A stretch of DNA of 64,000 bases from JAGXTF01 sp044224315 (GCA_044224315.1 JBGAKR010000003.1:1-64000); one strand, 5' to 3'; shown: positions 46,048 through 56,019, numbered from the stretch's first letter. A program made the numbers and translations. The notes: a model not told the origin generated them from the letters alone.

Positions 46048-48342
46048 ATGGACCTTACTGGAGCAATCAAAAGCCGCCGAAAGCGGATGACTTACTTATG
46101 CCTGTTTCTTACAGGATTTACTACCTCTGCATATTCCCAGGCAGTAGGAAATGGAAACATCGAGGCCCGTTTTGGGGTAGATGGTGATTTAACCGCTGAT
46201 ACAACGCTTTTTGGAGCGGCCCGGAATGGGGGCAACGGTAGTGACGATTGGTTTAAATATAAAACCGGGGTAGGAATCGGCATTATTGATACAAATGGAG
46301 CAGCAGCTTACAGGAAATTGATGCAGGCATCTTTAGCCAACCGCCAACACCTGGTTTTTTCCAAGGGAATGTCTGTTCCTAAACTCACCCGCAGTGGCAA
46401 TGCAATTTTAATAGACGCATTGTACTCAAAAGATTATTTTGATGACGATTCTACAGTTGTAATTGGTAAAACCGGCGGCGGTTCGCCAAAAAGCGCCGAT
46501 GACCCAAGTACATGGATCATTGGATACGGAACTATCACACCCTCTAAAGATGATATCAATGAATTTTATTCTCATATCCGGAGGAAAGGAATCACAGTTT
46601 TTGATTCTTTGTTCTTCATTTTTGGTGTTAGCATGCACGAAACTTCAGGTAATAAAAACGTGTCGGCCGAATTATTTGTAAATGATGTAAGCCTGAATAG
46701 GGTCACAGGTCATCTGAATCAACCCGGACCCGACGGAGGACGGGTGGCCTGGCGTTTTGATAACACTGGCAAGGTTACCCGTATCGGCGATATGGTTATC
46801 AGTATGAGTTATAACCCATCAGGTGGATTTACCATAGAACCCCGGATTTGGGTTAGCGACAGTTTTACCACGGGTGGAATATTGGGGATTAACCCTGCAA
46901 ACTTTGATTGGGGAACACAATTTGACCCCATGACTGGCGGTGGTACTTTCGGTTTTCAGGATATTTTACCCAATGGTGGAACAACCAATTATGCCCATGG
47001 TGTTGCTAATAATACCGATACAACAATCGCTTCACCCTGGGGAAATATCGATCAGGCGGCACCCCATAATTTTATGAACCATTTCGATCCCAATCAATTT
47101 ATTGAGGTTTCATTGAACTTAACTGCTTTGGGCGTGGATCCTTCCTTATTCACAACTATGGATCCCTGTTCAGTACCATATAGGTCCATAGTTTTTAAAA
47201 GCCGTACTTCATCGGCGTTTAATTCGGGCATTCAGGATTTTGCGGGTCCTTATCCATTTTGGAGATATCCGCGTGTCATTAGCAGTATTAAAGGTACTGA
47301 TACGTTGAATTGTAGGGTAACCAGTGGAAGTATTTTTGCCGATTCGGCCTATTCTTTGGCCTGGTATAAATGGACCGGAACTGCCGGAGGCAACATTACG
47401 GCCTACAACGCAGATAGCACTGTAATCGATTACAACAAACCCGGAATTTATATTCTGGAATCAGCACCCTTGCGCGGCTGCTGGACATTGAAAGACTCAG
47501 TTGAAATACTTGGCGATTACGCGCACCCAGTAGCTACAGCTTTTGCGTACGACACGCTTTTGGATGGCACCAACCCAATAGTGCGATTGTACGGAGGAGA
47601 TAGTTTGGCCAGCATAGCTGCTACATATTCTCCGGTTTTTGGCAACAGCCAGGGAATTATGTGGCAATGGTCGGGCAAGAACAGTTTTATTTCTCAGCTG
47701 AAAAATCCTAGTACATCCGATAGCGGTAATTATAGCTTGATTGTAACCGAACGCAGAAATGGTTGTACCGATACTGCTTATACCACACTTATACAATTGC
47801 CATTAACATGGGGCAATTTGCAATGCAGTCAATCACCCAATGGCGCACAGTTGCAATGGTATACGCTGCAAGAAACCGAAACCGACTATTTCAAAATATT
47901 GAAATTGGAAAATGAGAAATACACCCAAATTGGAACAGTGCCTGCGGCAGTAAATAGCCAGCAACCTGTTTTTTACCAGTATTTTGTTGAAGGGGAGATG
48001 GGAGAGAGCGGCATCTACCAAATTCAGTTGGTAAATAAAAATTTATCGATAGAGAATGGCCCGGTGTGCAGAACAAATGCAGATAATCAAAAACCCGTTA
48101 CAGTAGAATTCGAATATGGACCAAATCCAGTAACCGACAAGTTGATTGTGTACAATCAATCAGAATCTGAAATAAGCCAGATTGAAGTTTTTAATTCTAC
48201 GGGGCAAAAAATGGAGGTAGCTGTAATTCTTTCTGATGATACTGAGTTCACTCTTGATTTTCATATGCTTCCAGCGGGTATATACACGCTAAGGTATAAA
48301 TGTGGAGACACACGGATGAACCACAAAATTGTGAAATACTAA
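46048..48342 (+). CDS. T9SS-secreted protein with Ig-like domains
   Basis: 764 aa. The signal peptide ends in TTSAYSQ; the start may instead be the ATG at 46087, directly before the hydrophobic core. An N-terminal region of about 360 residues is unclassified (GNGNIEARFGVDGDLTADT, WGNIDQAAPHNFMNHFDPN). Ig-like segments follow (TDTLNCRVTSGSIFADS ... LKNPSTSDSGNYSLIV). The C-terminal type A sorting domain starts near FEYGPNPVTDKLIVYN and ends in KIVKY. A surface or extracellular location is inferred; no catalytic motif is visible. Confidence 0.85.
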   Translation: MDLTGAIKSRRKRMTYLCLFLTGFTTSAYSQAVGNGNIEARFGVDGDLTADTTLFGAARNGGNGSDDWFKYKTGVGIGIIDTNGAAAYRKLMQASLANRQHLVFSKGMSVPKLTRSGNAILIDALYSKDYFDDDSTVVIGKTGGGSPKSADDPSTWIIGYGTITPSKDDINEFYSHIRRKGITVFDSLFFIFGVSMHETSGNKNVSAELFVNDVSLNRVTGHLNQPGPDGGRVAWRFDNTGKVTRIGDMVISMSYNPSGGFTIEPRIWVSDSFTTGGILGINPANFDWGTQFDPMTGGGTFGFQDILPNGGTTNYAHGVANNTDTTIASPWGNIDQAAPHNFMNHFDPNQFIEVSLNLTALGVDPSLFTTMDPCSVPYRSIVFKSRTSSAFNSGIQDFAGPYPFWRYPRVISSIKGTDTLNCRVTSGSIFADSAYSLAWYKWTGTAGGNITAYNADSTVIDYNKPGIYILESAPLRGCWTLKDSVEILGDYAHPVATAFAYDTLLDGTNPIVRLYGGDSLASIAATYSPVFGNSQGIMWQWSGKNSFISQLKNPSTSDSGNYSLIVTERRNGCTDTAYTTLIQLPLTWGNLQCSQSPNGAQLQWYTLQETETDYFKILKLENEKYTQIGTVPAAVNSQQPVFYQYFVEGEMGESGIYQIQLVNKNLSIENGPVCRTNADNQKPVTVEFEYGPNPVTDKLIVYNQSESEISQIEVFNSTGQKMEVAVILSDDTEFTLDFHMLPAGIYTLRYKCGDTRMNHKIVKY

Positions 48343-48350
48343 AATAAAAA

Positions 48351-48376
48351 AAGAGGCTGCCACTGGCAGCCTCTTT
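48351..48376. terminator. Bidirectional terminator
   Basis: AAGAGGCTGCC (48351-48361) pairs with GGCAGCCTCTT (48366-48376) over a four-base loop, flanked by A and T tracts. It lies between converging genes. Confidence 0.9.
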
Positions 48377-48400
48377 TTTTTATTGAATTTGCATTCAGGC

Positions 48401-48946
48401 TTAGTTACCCAAAATAATCAGAAGGGCATAGATAAAACCTGGCAACCAGAAAAGCAGGGTTAACAGCAAAGAAATCCAGAAGTGACCTGTGATTTCGCCT
48501 TCATATAAGGCAACACCCAGGAAGGGAATAAAGAAAGCAATGATGATATATAACAATTGACCATCATCCATGGGTTTTGAAGTGGCTTTACGCAATTGTT
48601 TTTTCAGCATTTTTTGGGCGGCTTTTTTCACCATACCTTCAGCCTTAACAGACTTGGTTGCAGCAGGTGCAACGGCAATCTGATTGTTTCCTGCAGCGCT
48701 GTTAACAGCCGCTTCTGAGGCAACCGGGTTTGGAGTTACTGTTGCAACAGCTGGGGCAGTAGCTTCCTGGGCAGGAGTAGCTTCAACAGCCTGATTAGGG
48801 GTTGAGGATTCAGAAGTTTTTGCAATTTGGGGTTCAGCCCAACCTCCTCCGAAACTTCTGTTGCTGTACTTTTTACTTGTAGAGCATGCGAAAAGCAGGG
48901 TGGTGGCAAAGGCCAGCGTGAAGATTTTAGTGAATTTGTTAGTCAT
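48401..48946 (-). CDS. Lipoprotein with C-terminal YqaE/Pmp3 membrane domain
   Basis: 181 aa from the ATG at 48946. The N-terminus has a lipobox-like TLLFACSTSKK. A linker of about 85 residues rich in Ala, Pro and Thr follows, then a basic helix (KKAAQKMLKKQLRKA). Two hydrophobic hairpin helices of the Pmp3/YqaE type end it (LLYIIIAFFIPFLGVAL and FWISLLLTLLFWLPGFIYAL). Pmp3 proteins are small stress-linked membrane proteolipids, normally about 55 aa. A longer frame starting at 49027 is excluded because a terminator lies within it. Confidence 0.85.
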   Translation of the reverse strand: MTNKFTKIFTLAFATTLLFACSTSKKYSNRSFGGGWAEPQIAKTSESSTPNQAVEATPAQEATAPAVATVTPNPVASEAAVNSAAGNNQIAVAPAATKSVKAEGMVKKAAQKMLKKQLRKATSKPMDDGQLLYIIIAFFIPFLGVALYEGEITGHFWISLLLTLLFWLPGFIYALLIILGN

Positions 48947-48978
48947 ATAAATGTCGGTTTTAGACGTGGGCAAGTTAT

Positions 48979-49010
48979 AAAAAAAAAGAACCCCTGCAAT
49001 GCAAGGGTTC
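48979..49010 (-). terminator. Rho-independent terminator of the sigma factor operon
   Basis: On the minus strand GAACCC and GGGTTC (49005-49010 with 48988-48993) plus an inner TGC/GCA pair form the stem, with one mismatch. A T run (A tract at 48979-48987 on plus) follows. It closes the operon ending at 49036. Confidence 0.85.
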
Positions 49011-49035
49011 ATAAAATTTTTTTCCATTCTGGTTT

Positions 49036-49269
49036 TTACACCGCTTCGGTATGACTATCATGCGAATACTCCGAAATGATAGATACAGAAGTTTGATGGG
49101 GTTCCTCAGCGAAATCACCGAGCATCTGCTTTACCTCCATTACCTCATTGTAATAATGCAATAGGTCGGGGTTTCTTACCAGGGCCTCCTTTACTAAGGA
49201 TTCTGTGGCAGCATCTGTTTCTCCGTAAACGTACTGAAGGATTGTGTTGTGGGTAACGCTTTCGTTCAT
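49036..49269 (-). CDS. Small partner of the ECF sigma factor (putative anti-sigma-like protein)
   Basis: 77 aa, acidic and helical (ILQYVYGETDAATESLVKEALVRNPDLLHYYNEVMEVKQML). It has no cysteines and no membrane helix, so it is neither a classic zinc anti-sigma nor a membrane-bound one. It lies 45 bp downstream of the sigma gene, and both end at one terminator. The pattern 'x-YVYGE-x-d-x(3)-E-x(3)-E-x-L-x(3)-D' resembles the N-terminal helices of Bacteroidota anti-sigma proteins. Function is inferred from position only. Confidence 0.65.
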   Translation of the reverse strand: MNESVTHNTILQYVYGETDAATESLVKEALVRNPDLLHYYNEVMEVKQMLGDFAEEPHQTSVSIISEYSHDSHTEAV

Positions 49270-49314
49270 AAGCCTGTCAAATTAGACACACAAATAACGA
49301 AGCTACCCCCCAAT

Positions 49315-49896
49315 TTATTTTATGTTTACCAGATTTTTTTTAATCATTCTTCGCAAATTCAACAAGGCATAATGCATGCGGCCTATGCAGGTGTTGATAT
49401 TCGTGTCGGTCATGTCTGCAATTTCTTTGAAACTTAAATCTGCATAATGACGCAAAACCAACACTTCTTTCTGTTCATCCGGCAGTTGATTGATCAAATT
49501 GCGCAAAGCATAGGTATCCTCTTTTTCAACCATGGTTTTTTCACAACTATCCTCAATAATATGCAGGTAATCAAAGACATTATTGCCCTCACTGTCGGAA
49601 ATCATAGGCAAACGGCCCTTGTGACGAATGCTGTCAATAGCCAGATTTCGAGCAATACGCAAAGCCCAGGGCAAAAACTTACCCTCGTCGTTGTATTTGC
49701 CGGATCGAAGGCTATGGATAATTTTAATGAAGGTCTCCTGGAAGATGTCCTCGGCCAGGTAGCGGTCGTTTACCAGCAAATAAATACTGGTAAAGATGCG
49801 GCTTTTGTGTCGCTTGATTAATGTTTCGAGGGCACTTTCGTTGCCTTCTAAATACACTTTTAGCAATACGCCGTCAGCAATGATCTCTTTTTGCAT
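49315..49896 (-). CDS. ECF-type RNA polymerase sigma factor
   Basis: 193 aa. Region 2 has AEDIFQETFIKIIHSL and GKFLPWALRIARNLAIDSIR. Region 4 has LPDEQKEVLVLRHYADLSFKEIADMTDTNINTCIGRMHYAL with a helix-turn-helix. It directs RNA polymerase to an unknown regulon. The product is co-transcribed with the small 77-aa partner. No TonB-type receptor/FecR pair is adjacent, so it is not the FecI type. Confidence 0.93.
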   Translation of the reverse strand: MQKEIIADGVLLKVYLEGNESALETLIKRHKSRIFTSIYLLVNDRYLAEDIFQETFIKIIHSLRSGKYNDEGKFLPWALRIARNLAIDSIRHKGRLPMISDSEGNNVFDYLHIIEDSCEKTMVEKEDTYALRNLINQLPDEQKEVLVLRHYADLSFKEIADMTDTNINTCIGRMHYALLNLRRMIKKNLVNIK

Positions 49897-50089
49897 AAAT
49901 TACCCCTTTTTTTTGGTTTGAATAAAGGAAAACGGTTGTTTTCTTTGGTAATTTCTATGCTATAGGCGTCTGGTTTTGTTGAATTGTGAAATCGCAATTA
50001 AGGAGTTTTGACAATACAATGCAAGTATTTGTCGAAAAAAAATATAAAAATTTAAGTCGGATTAGGATAATTGATTGAAAAACAATTTA

Positions 50090-51022
50090 TTAATTTTTTA
50101 AAATATTTGCCTGCCCATTCAAATATTCCCGGGCACTCATTCGTTTCTTCCCTTTGGGTTGAACTTCAGTAAGTTCTATACGACCGCTTTCAAGGTTCCA
50201 AAACAATTTTTTTGCGCTAAAATCTATTTCCAATCCCAAATTTCTGTCAGCTGTATCCTGTTCATCCACCAAAGCAGAAGCATATACCTTCATGCTGCCA
50301 TCGGGCAACCAGGCACCAGGGTAAGGACTTAAGCCGCGAATTTTATTATATGCATCTCTGGGACTGAGATTATTGGTTATCAGGCAGAAGTCGGGATGAA
50401 TTTTTGGAGCCGGTTTTAAAACAGTTTCCATATTTTGTGGTGTTACAGGCCAGTTGCCTTGCTCTACCAGTTTAAGTGTGTCTATAACCAACTGCGCACC
50501 AGCTATCATGAGTTTATCGTGCAGACTGCCGGCATTTTCATCAGGTTCAATAGCTACCTTTTGTTGCAACACAATATCACCCGTATCTATATCGTGTTTG
50601 AGAAAAAATGTAGTTACACCGGTTTCGGTTTCGCCATTAATAATTGCGTGGTTTATAGGTGCCGCACCTCTGTATTGAGGCAATAATGAAGCGTGCAGAT
50701 TAAAAGTACCCAAACGCGGCATACTCCATACCGCCTGTGGCAGCATTCGAAAGGCAATTACGATCCCCAAGTCAGCGTTCAGGGAAGCTAATTGTTGCTG
50801 AAATTCTGGAGATTTAAGGTTGGAAGGTTGCAAAACAGGCAGATTATGTTCCATTGCGGTCTTCTTTACTGCACTTTCCTGCACCTGTTGTCCGCGTCCT
50901 GCTGGTTTGTCTGGAGCAGTTACTACTGCTACTATCTGGTAACCGGCTGATAGGGTTTTTTTCAATGCATAGGCCGCAAACTCAGGGGTTCCAAAAAAAA
51001 CAATTCGCAGTGGGGATGCCAT
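50090..51022 (-). CDS. fmt: Methionyl-tRNA formyltransferase
   Basis: 310 aa. Opens RIVFFGTPEFAAYAL, and the catalytic region is GTFNLHASLLPQYRGAAPINHAII, with the conserved His and the SLLPxYRG motif. A C-terminal OB-like part follows. Formylates initiator Met-tRNA. It stands alone, with the sigma factor gene 193 bp downstream on the same strand. Confidence 0.97.
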   Translation of the reverse strand: MASPLRIVFFGTPEFAAYALKKTLSAGYQIVAVVTAPDKPAGRGQQVQESAVKKTAMEHNLPVLQPSNLKSPEFQQQLASLNADLGIVIAFRMLPQAVWSMPRLGTFNLHASLLPQYRGAAPINHAIINGETETGVTTFFLKHDIDTGDIVLQQKVAIEPDENAGSLHDKLMIAGAQLVIDTLKLVEQGNWPVTPQNMETVLKPAPKIHPDFCLITNNLSPRDAYNKIRGLSPYPGAWLPDGSMKVYASALVDEQDTADRNLGLEIDFSAKKLFWNLESGRIELTEVQPKGKKRMSAREYLNGQANILKN

Positions 51023-51159
51023 TTTTCAGTTAATAATCGGGTTTGCAAATCTCTATACTTTATGCCTCAAATTTGTCATAAAATCGGAAAGTTGGAAAAA
51101 TTAGGACTCTGGCTACAACATTTGGGCGTAATTTGCGTCTATACTATAAGGAGTTGTTT

Positions 51160-54100
51160 TTGAATTTATATAAAACCGTTTTTTCAAAACACATATTTTT
51201 AAAGGCAATGCTGCTTTTAACAGGCTGTTTTATTTTTCACCAAAACGCATATTCACAGGTACAATTCATTGAAAATCAAGGTCAATGGGCTGGAAAAGGG
51301 AAGTACAAGGCCAACCTTATCAATGGTGATCTTTGGGTAACGGACAGTGGATTGCTATTCTCTTTGTGGGATGCAGAAGCATCGGTTAAAATCCATGATA
51401 AAAGCCTGAACGATTATACCTTGAAAAGGCATGCATTTTACCTGCATTTCAAAGGGGGCAATATGTCACGCATCAGCCAGCGGGGCAATCCATCTACCGA
51501 GTATTACAACTTTTTTTTAGGCAATGACCCCAGGCATTGGAAAACAGGTCTATATGCATACGGAGAGCTTTATGTAACGGATTTGTACCCTGGTGTAGAT
51601 CTGCAGATTTTTAGTCACAATGGCAACCTCAAGTACAATCTGATTTGTCGCAATCCGGCCAGCCTTTCCAAAGTGCGCATGCAATATATAGGTGTAGACC
51701 AAATGCAGGTGCTTGGAAATAAAATCGAAATACATACCTCAGTGCAGGATTTTACCGATGCCATGCCCCTGGTATTTGGCGAAACAGATGGAGTAAAAGA
51801 AGAAATAAAAGCAAGCTATCTGCTCAATGGAAATGAGATTGCATTTCAATTGCCCGCCAATGTGCAAAGCAGGTATAGCAGCATTACTGTAGACCCTGTA
51901 TTGGTTTTCAGCACTTACAGCGGCTCCAGGGCCGATAATTTTGGCTGTACAGGTACGTATGATTATCTGGGCAACGGATATTCGGGCGGAACTGTTTTTG
52001 GCGTGGGTTTTCCGGTTACACTGGGTGCTTTTCAATCTGTATTCAAGGGCGGCGTAACCGAAGCCTTATCCTACGGCGGCGGCAGGGATGCAGGCATTCT
52101 TAAATACAGCCCGGATGGGAAATCGCTATTGTTTTGCACCTTGCTCGGTGGCACATTAAACGAACAACCCCATTCTATGGTGGCCGATGGCAATGGCAAC
52201 TTATACGTAATGGGTTCTACCCGCAGCAGTAATTTTCCGGTGGGCGCTATTCCATTCGACCCAACCCATAATGGGGACTATGATTTTTTTGTAACCTGCC
52301 TGAGCTCGGATGGGAAATCGCTGTTGGGAGGTACTTTTCTTGGTGGAAGTGGCATGGATGCATCGGGTGCCGACCGCCAAAATAACTCGGTAGAAGATTA
52401 TCCGCTGTTTTACAACTACGCCGACGAGTTCAGAGGGGAAATATTAACCGATGGCAAAAATGTATACGTAAGTGGAGTAACATTTAGTGACAACTTTCCT
52501 GTAAAAGGCAATTCAAGTGTTTTTGGAGGCAAAGAAGATGGGGTGGTATTTTCTCTTTCCAAAGATTTATCGGCCCTAAACTGGAGTCATCTGGTTGGAA
52601 GCAGCGAACATGATGCCTTGTATGGGATAGCACTAGGCAAACACAACGATATATATGCGGCAGGTGGAACCACTGGTACCAATATGCAAAGCGTTTTTCC
52701 AAAATGGTTAAACTCTTATCAGGGCGGAATTGCCGATGCCATGGTGGTGCGTATTGACCTGGGTTCAGGCTCTATGTTGAGCGGTCGTTATATAGGTACA
52801 AATCAATACGAACAAGCTTATTTTGCTCAAACCGATAATGCAGGAAACCCTTATTTTTACGGACAGACTGAAGGTTCATTCCCCATAATCAACTCGCCGT
52901 TCAATCAGCCCAACAGGGGGCAGTTTATAGTTAGGTTGGATAGTTTGCTAGCTAATACAACCTTAAGCACATCATTTGGTGCCAATAGCAATCAGCCCAA
53001 TATATCCCCAACCGCGTTTCTGGTAGATCAGTGCGAAAGAATTTTTATTTCGGGCTGGGGTGGTGAAACCAATCGGTATGTGCAGGATGCGTTTACAAAT
53101 TTACCTAAGAACAATTTTAATACAGGAACCACCAAAAACCTGATTGTAACCGCCGATGCCCAGCAAAAAAGTACTGATGGCAGCGATTTTTATATTGCAG
53201 TATTTTCAAAAAACATGTACAGCCTTTTGTATGCTACCTACTTTGGTGGCATAGGGAGTTTGAGTAAAGGGGCAGAAGAACATGTAGATGGGGGTACAAG
53301 CCGGTTTGATAAAAAAGGGATTATTTACCAATCGGTATGTGCAGGTTGCCAGCGCAATGGATTGTTTCCAACTACCCCCGGAGCATATAGCCGCACCAAT
53401 AACAGCAATAACTGCAATAATGCCCTGTTCAAAATAGATTTTGAGAACCTGAATAAAAAACCGGGCATGCACGATACTTTTTTAAGCGGAGTAGCAACGG
53501 ATGTATTTGCATTAGATATGCAGGCCCATGATCCTGATCCTTTTGATTCTTTGAATTTGGCTTATACCATAACCAAAACCGCCGGCAGCAATGGAACTGC
53601 AAAACCCGTAATACAAATTGTAAAAGGCATGGGAAAAGCCTGGTTTAAATTGGCATGGGCCACCACATGTGATAATTTCAGTAAGGATACTTTTACCATA
53701 AGGGTTATGGTATTTGATAAAGGATGCCCCAAACCAGATACAACCTATGCCACAATAAAGATACTGGTAACTGAGCCGCCCAAGGTAATACCCCCTGAAG
53801 CCATTTGTGTGAGTTTTGACAGAGCTACAGACCAGTTGCAGATTGCCTGGCCCGCTACAACCCAGGATGCCCGATTTTTCTCGCATTTTTTATTAAAACG
53901 CAAAGATTTTAACGGTGTAATCAGCACTATGCTTAAGATTACCAATACCCAGGCTGGGTCGTTTACCGATTTAAGCGCGGTTACACCCAGCACAAACAAC
54001 TACTGCTATTGGATGGAAGGATACAGTACTTGCAATGCAGTGGTTATTGCCCAAAATCCGTTTTGCACGGTGCAAGAGTTAAATAATCCCATAACTGGTG

Positions 54101-54924
54101 TAGAGGTTAAATTTGCTACGGTAGAGAATGATAAGCGGGTAAAAGTATCGTGGCAAAAAAGCCAGGAGCCTGATTTTAAGGAATATGAAATTTACAGGTT
54201 TAAAAGAGGCAGCACGCCCGGAAAGTTACCCATTGCATACCTAACCGATAGTACTTTTTATGATTCATCTTTCGATGTGGATGTGGAATCAAACTGTTAT
54301 TCGGTTATTGTAACAGATAAATGCGGACATGCCAGTTTTCAAAGCAACAAAGCCTGCAATGTGGTTATTGGGGGGAAGGCTACCGGCCGACCAGATTATT
54401 ACTTCGATCTGGCATGGCAGGATTATGAAGACTGGCCAGGAGGGGTATCTGAATGGAACCTTGAAAGGCAATACGATACCAAACCCTGGACCCTGATTGC
54501 CAATACAGGTTTAAATCGAACGTATCGCGATGCAAAGCTGGATTATGATTGGGGCGGATACTGGTACCGCGTTACAGCTACAGAGCAGGTAACAAACACA
54601 AGCCGGGCTCCGTACCAAAGCCAAAGCAACTGGACTTATTTGTATCAACCCCCCGAATTATGGGTACCCAATGCCTTTACCGCTAATGACAATGGTATAA
54701 ATGACATTTGGGGCACCGTGCCTGTATTTGTGCGCAATTATAACATGAAAGTGTACAATCGCTGGGGCCAGAAAGTGTGGGAGTCGGATGCAAAAAAACG
54801 CCAGTGGGATGGATATATCGACGGCAAATTAGCCGAGGACGGAGTATTTGCCTGGTACGTGGTTTTTGATGGATGGGACGATAAAACCTATACCATGAAG
54901 GGCACCGTTACCATTATTCATTAA
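51160..54924 (+). CDS. T9SS type B secreted protein (DUF7948/SBBP-type propeller, CHU_C tail)
   Basis: About 1254 aa. The N-terminal region opens with FIENQGQWAGKGKYKANL, as in the DUF7948 family. Then come SBBP-type beta-propeller repeats (GNLYVMGSTRSSNFP, GKNVYVSGVTFSDNFP, DIYAAGGTTGTN) and fibronectin/Ig-like segments. The gliding-motility-associated C-terminal domain (PNAFTANDNGINDIWG ... VYNRWGQKVWES) marks type B T9SS cargo. The start is uncertain. TTG at 51160 has an AAGGAG six bases upstream and leaves a good signal peptide (ending in NAYSQ). TTG at 51133 and ATG at 51208 are alternatives. Confidence 0.85.
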   Translation: MNLYKTVFSKHIFLKAMLLLTGCFIFHQNAYSQVQFIENQGQWAGKGKYKANLINGDLWVTDSGLLFSLWDAEASVKIHDKSLNDYTLKRHAFYLHFKGGNMSRISQRGNPSTEYYNFFLGNDPRHWKTGLYAYGELYVTDLYPGVDLQIFSHNGNLKYNLICRNPASLSKVRMQYIGVDQMQVLGNKIEIHTSVQDFTDAMPLVFGETDGVKEEIKASYLLNGNEIAFQLPANVQSRYSSITVDPVLVFSTYSGSRADNFGCTGTYDYLGNGYSGGTVFGVGFPVTLGAFQSVFKGGVTEALSYGGGRDAGILKYSPDGKSLLFCTLLGGTLNEQPHSMVADGNGNLYVMGSTRSSNFPVGAIPFDPTHNGDYDFFVTCLSSDGKSLLGGTFLGGSGMDASGADRQNNSVEDYPLFYNYADEFRGEILTDGKNVYVSGVTFSDNFPVKGNSSVFGGKEDGVVFSLSKDLSALNWSHLVGSSEHDALYGIALGKHNDIYAAGGTTGTNMQSVFPKWLNSYQGGIADAMVVRIDLGSGSMLSGRYIGTNQYEQAYFAQTDNAGNPYFYGQTEGSFPIINSPFNQPNRGQFIVRLDSLLANTTLSTSFGANSNQPNISPTAFLVDQCERIFISGWGGETNRYVQDAFTNLPKNNFNTGTTKNLIVTADAQQKSTDGSDFYIAVFSKNMYSLLYATYFGGIGSLSKGAEEHVDGGTSRFDKKGIIYQSVCAGCQRNGLFPTTPGAYSRTNNSNNCNNALFKIDFENLNKKPGMHDTFLSGVATDVFALDMQAHDPDPFDSLNLAYTITKTAGSNGTAKPVIQIVKGMGKAWFKLAWATTCDNFSKDTFTIRVMVFDKGCPKPDTTYATIKILVTEPPKVIPPEAICVSFDRATDQLQIAWPATTQDARFFSHFLLKRKDFNGVISTMLKITNTQAGSFTDLSAVTPSTNNYCYWMEGYSTCNAVVIAQNPFCTVQELNNPITGVEVKFATVENDKRVKVSWQKSQEPDFKEYEIYRFKRGSTPGKLPIAYLTDSTFYDSSFDVDVESNCYSVIVTDKCGHASFQSNKACNVVIGGKATGRPDYYFDLAWQDYEDWPGGVSEWNLERQYDTKPWTLIANTGLNRTYRDAKLDYDWGGYWYRVTATEQVTNTSRAPYQSQSNWTYLYQPPELWVPNAFTANDNGINDIWGTVPVFVRNYNMKVYNRWGQKVWESDAKKRQWDGYIDGKLAEDGVFAWYVVFDGWDDKTYTMKGTVTIIH

Positions 54925-54930
54925 TTACTA

Positions 54931-55881
54931 TCAATGTTCGCGCTTGCCCAGCATCTCGGCAAGTTCGGTTAAATAATGGGTTTGATCGCCCATTTCTGCA
55001 AGGTGCAAAAGCGTTTCAGCCGCTTTGTCTGCAAATTGGGCGGAGAGGGCTTTTAACTCATCGTCCAAACCATGCTGGCGGAATAAATGAGTAACACTAT
55101 TAATGCGTTCTTCAGTATTATTATTGGCATAAAGCCCTGCAACATGTAAGCCCAGATTTTTAGATTTAATATACAACCAGGTTTTTTTGCCCTCTGCAAT
55201 ATCGCCGCCTGCTTTTTTACCCGTTTTCTGTGGATCTCCAAAAGTGTCCAGCCAATCATCATCGAGCTGAAAAGCCAACCCCAGATTTACGGCAAACTCG
55301 TAATATTTTTTAGCCTTTTCGTGCGAAATTCCTGCACCAGCCGCACCGCAGTATGCACAGCAACCCAGCAAAACCGCTGTTTTTAAACGTATCATTTCCA
55401 GATAGGATTCTTCAGAAACATCTTCCATCTGGCTAAAATCCATATCCATTTGTTGGCCTTCACAAACCTCACGTGCTGTGCGAATGAACATGGTTATAAT
55501 TTCATCCTTATGCTTGCCTGTGTATTTGTGCAAGGTTTGAAACGCAGCTACCAGCATATTGTCGCCTGCCAGAATAGCGGTGGGTTCGTTCCATCTTTCA
55601 TGCACTGTGGGTTGTCCTCTTCGGAGTCGGGCATTGTCCATAATATCATCATGCACCAAACTAAAATTGTGGAATACCTCCATGGTATGTGCAATGGGCA
55701 TTAAGGCTTGGGCATCTCCACCGGCCGAAAGCCCGGCGGCAAGGGTTAATAGCGGTCGGGCCCGTTTTCCGCCCAAATCCATAATATACTGCATAGGGGC
55801 ATATAAGGAAGAAGGATTCCCAAAAAAAGGATTCTCACTGCGGTAATTTTCGTATTCTTTTAAAAGCAGGCTCAGTTGCAT
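54931..55881 (-). CDS. Polyprenyl (farnesyl/geranylgeranyl) diphosphate synthase
   Basis: 316 aa. First Asp-rich motif is LVHDDIMDNARLRRG, second is FQLDDDWLDTFG, with GKRARPLLTL at the start. These enzymes chain isopentenyl diphosphate for quinone, carotenoid or undecaprenyl precursors. Chain length is not decided here. CATCTTTG (minus strand, 55889-55896) lies seven bases before the ATG. It converges with the T9SS gene ending at 54924, six bases apart. Confidence 0.93.
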   Translation of the reverse strand: MQLSLLLKEYENYRSENPFFGNPSSLYAPMQYIMDLGGKRARPLLTLAAGLSAGGDAQALMPIAHTMEVFHNFSLVHDDIMDNARLRRGQPTVHERWNEPTAILAGDNMLVAAFQTLHKYTGKHKDEIITMFIRTAREVCEGQQMDMDFSQMEDVSEESYLEMIRLKTAVLLGCCAYCGAAGAGISHEKAKKYYEFAVNLGLAFQLDDDWLDTFGDPQKTGKKAGGDIAEGKKTWLYIKSKNLGLHVAGLYANNNTEERINSVTHLFRQHGLDDELKALSAQFADKAAETLLHLAEMGDQTHYLTELAEMLGKREH

Positions 55882-56008
55882 TGCAAGGCAAAGATGCGCA
55901 GAAAATTTTGAAACCCACTGGTAAAATATTTTAGTCGAAAATGTAAAATCAATTTGTCATTTTTTTCAATTTCAGCCAACAAAATCAGGCTTTCATTCAT
56001 CTATGATA

Positions 56009-56016
56009 TATCTTTG
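56009..56016 (+). promoter_or_regulatory. -7 box of the first delta-60 gene
   Basis: TATCTTTG matches TAnnTTTG exactly. GTG at 56020, in frame, follows after three bases, excluding an upstream TTG at 55954. Confidence 0.5.
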
Positions 56017-56019
56017 TTC

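Noticed and set aside
50010..50033. Imperfect palindrome (GACAATAC ... GTATTTGTC) upstream of the sigma factor
   Set aside because: One base insertion breaks symmetry and no second copy was found; too weak to call an operator.
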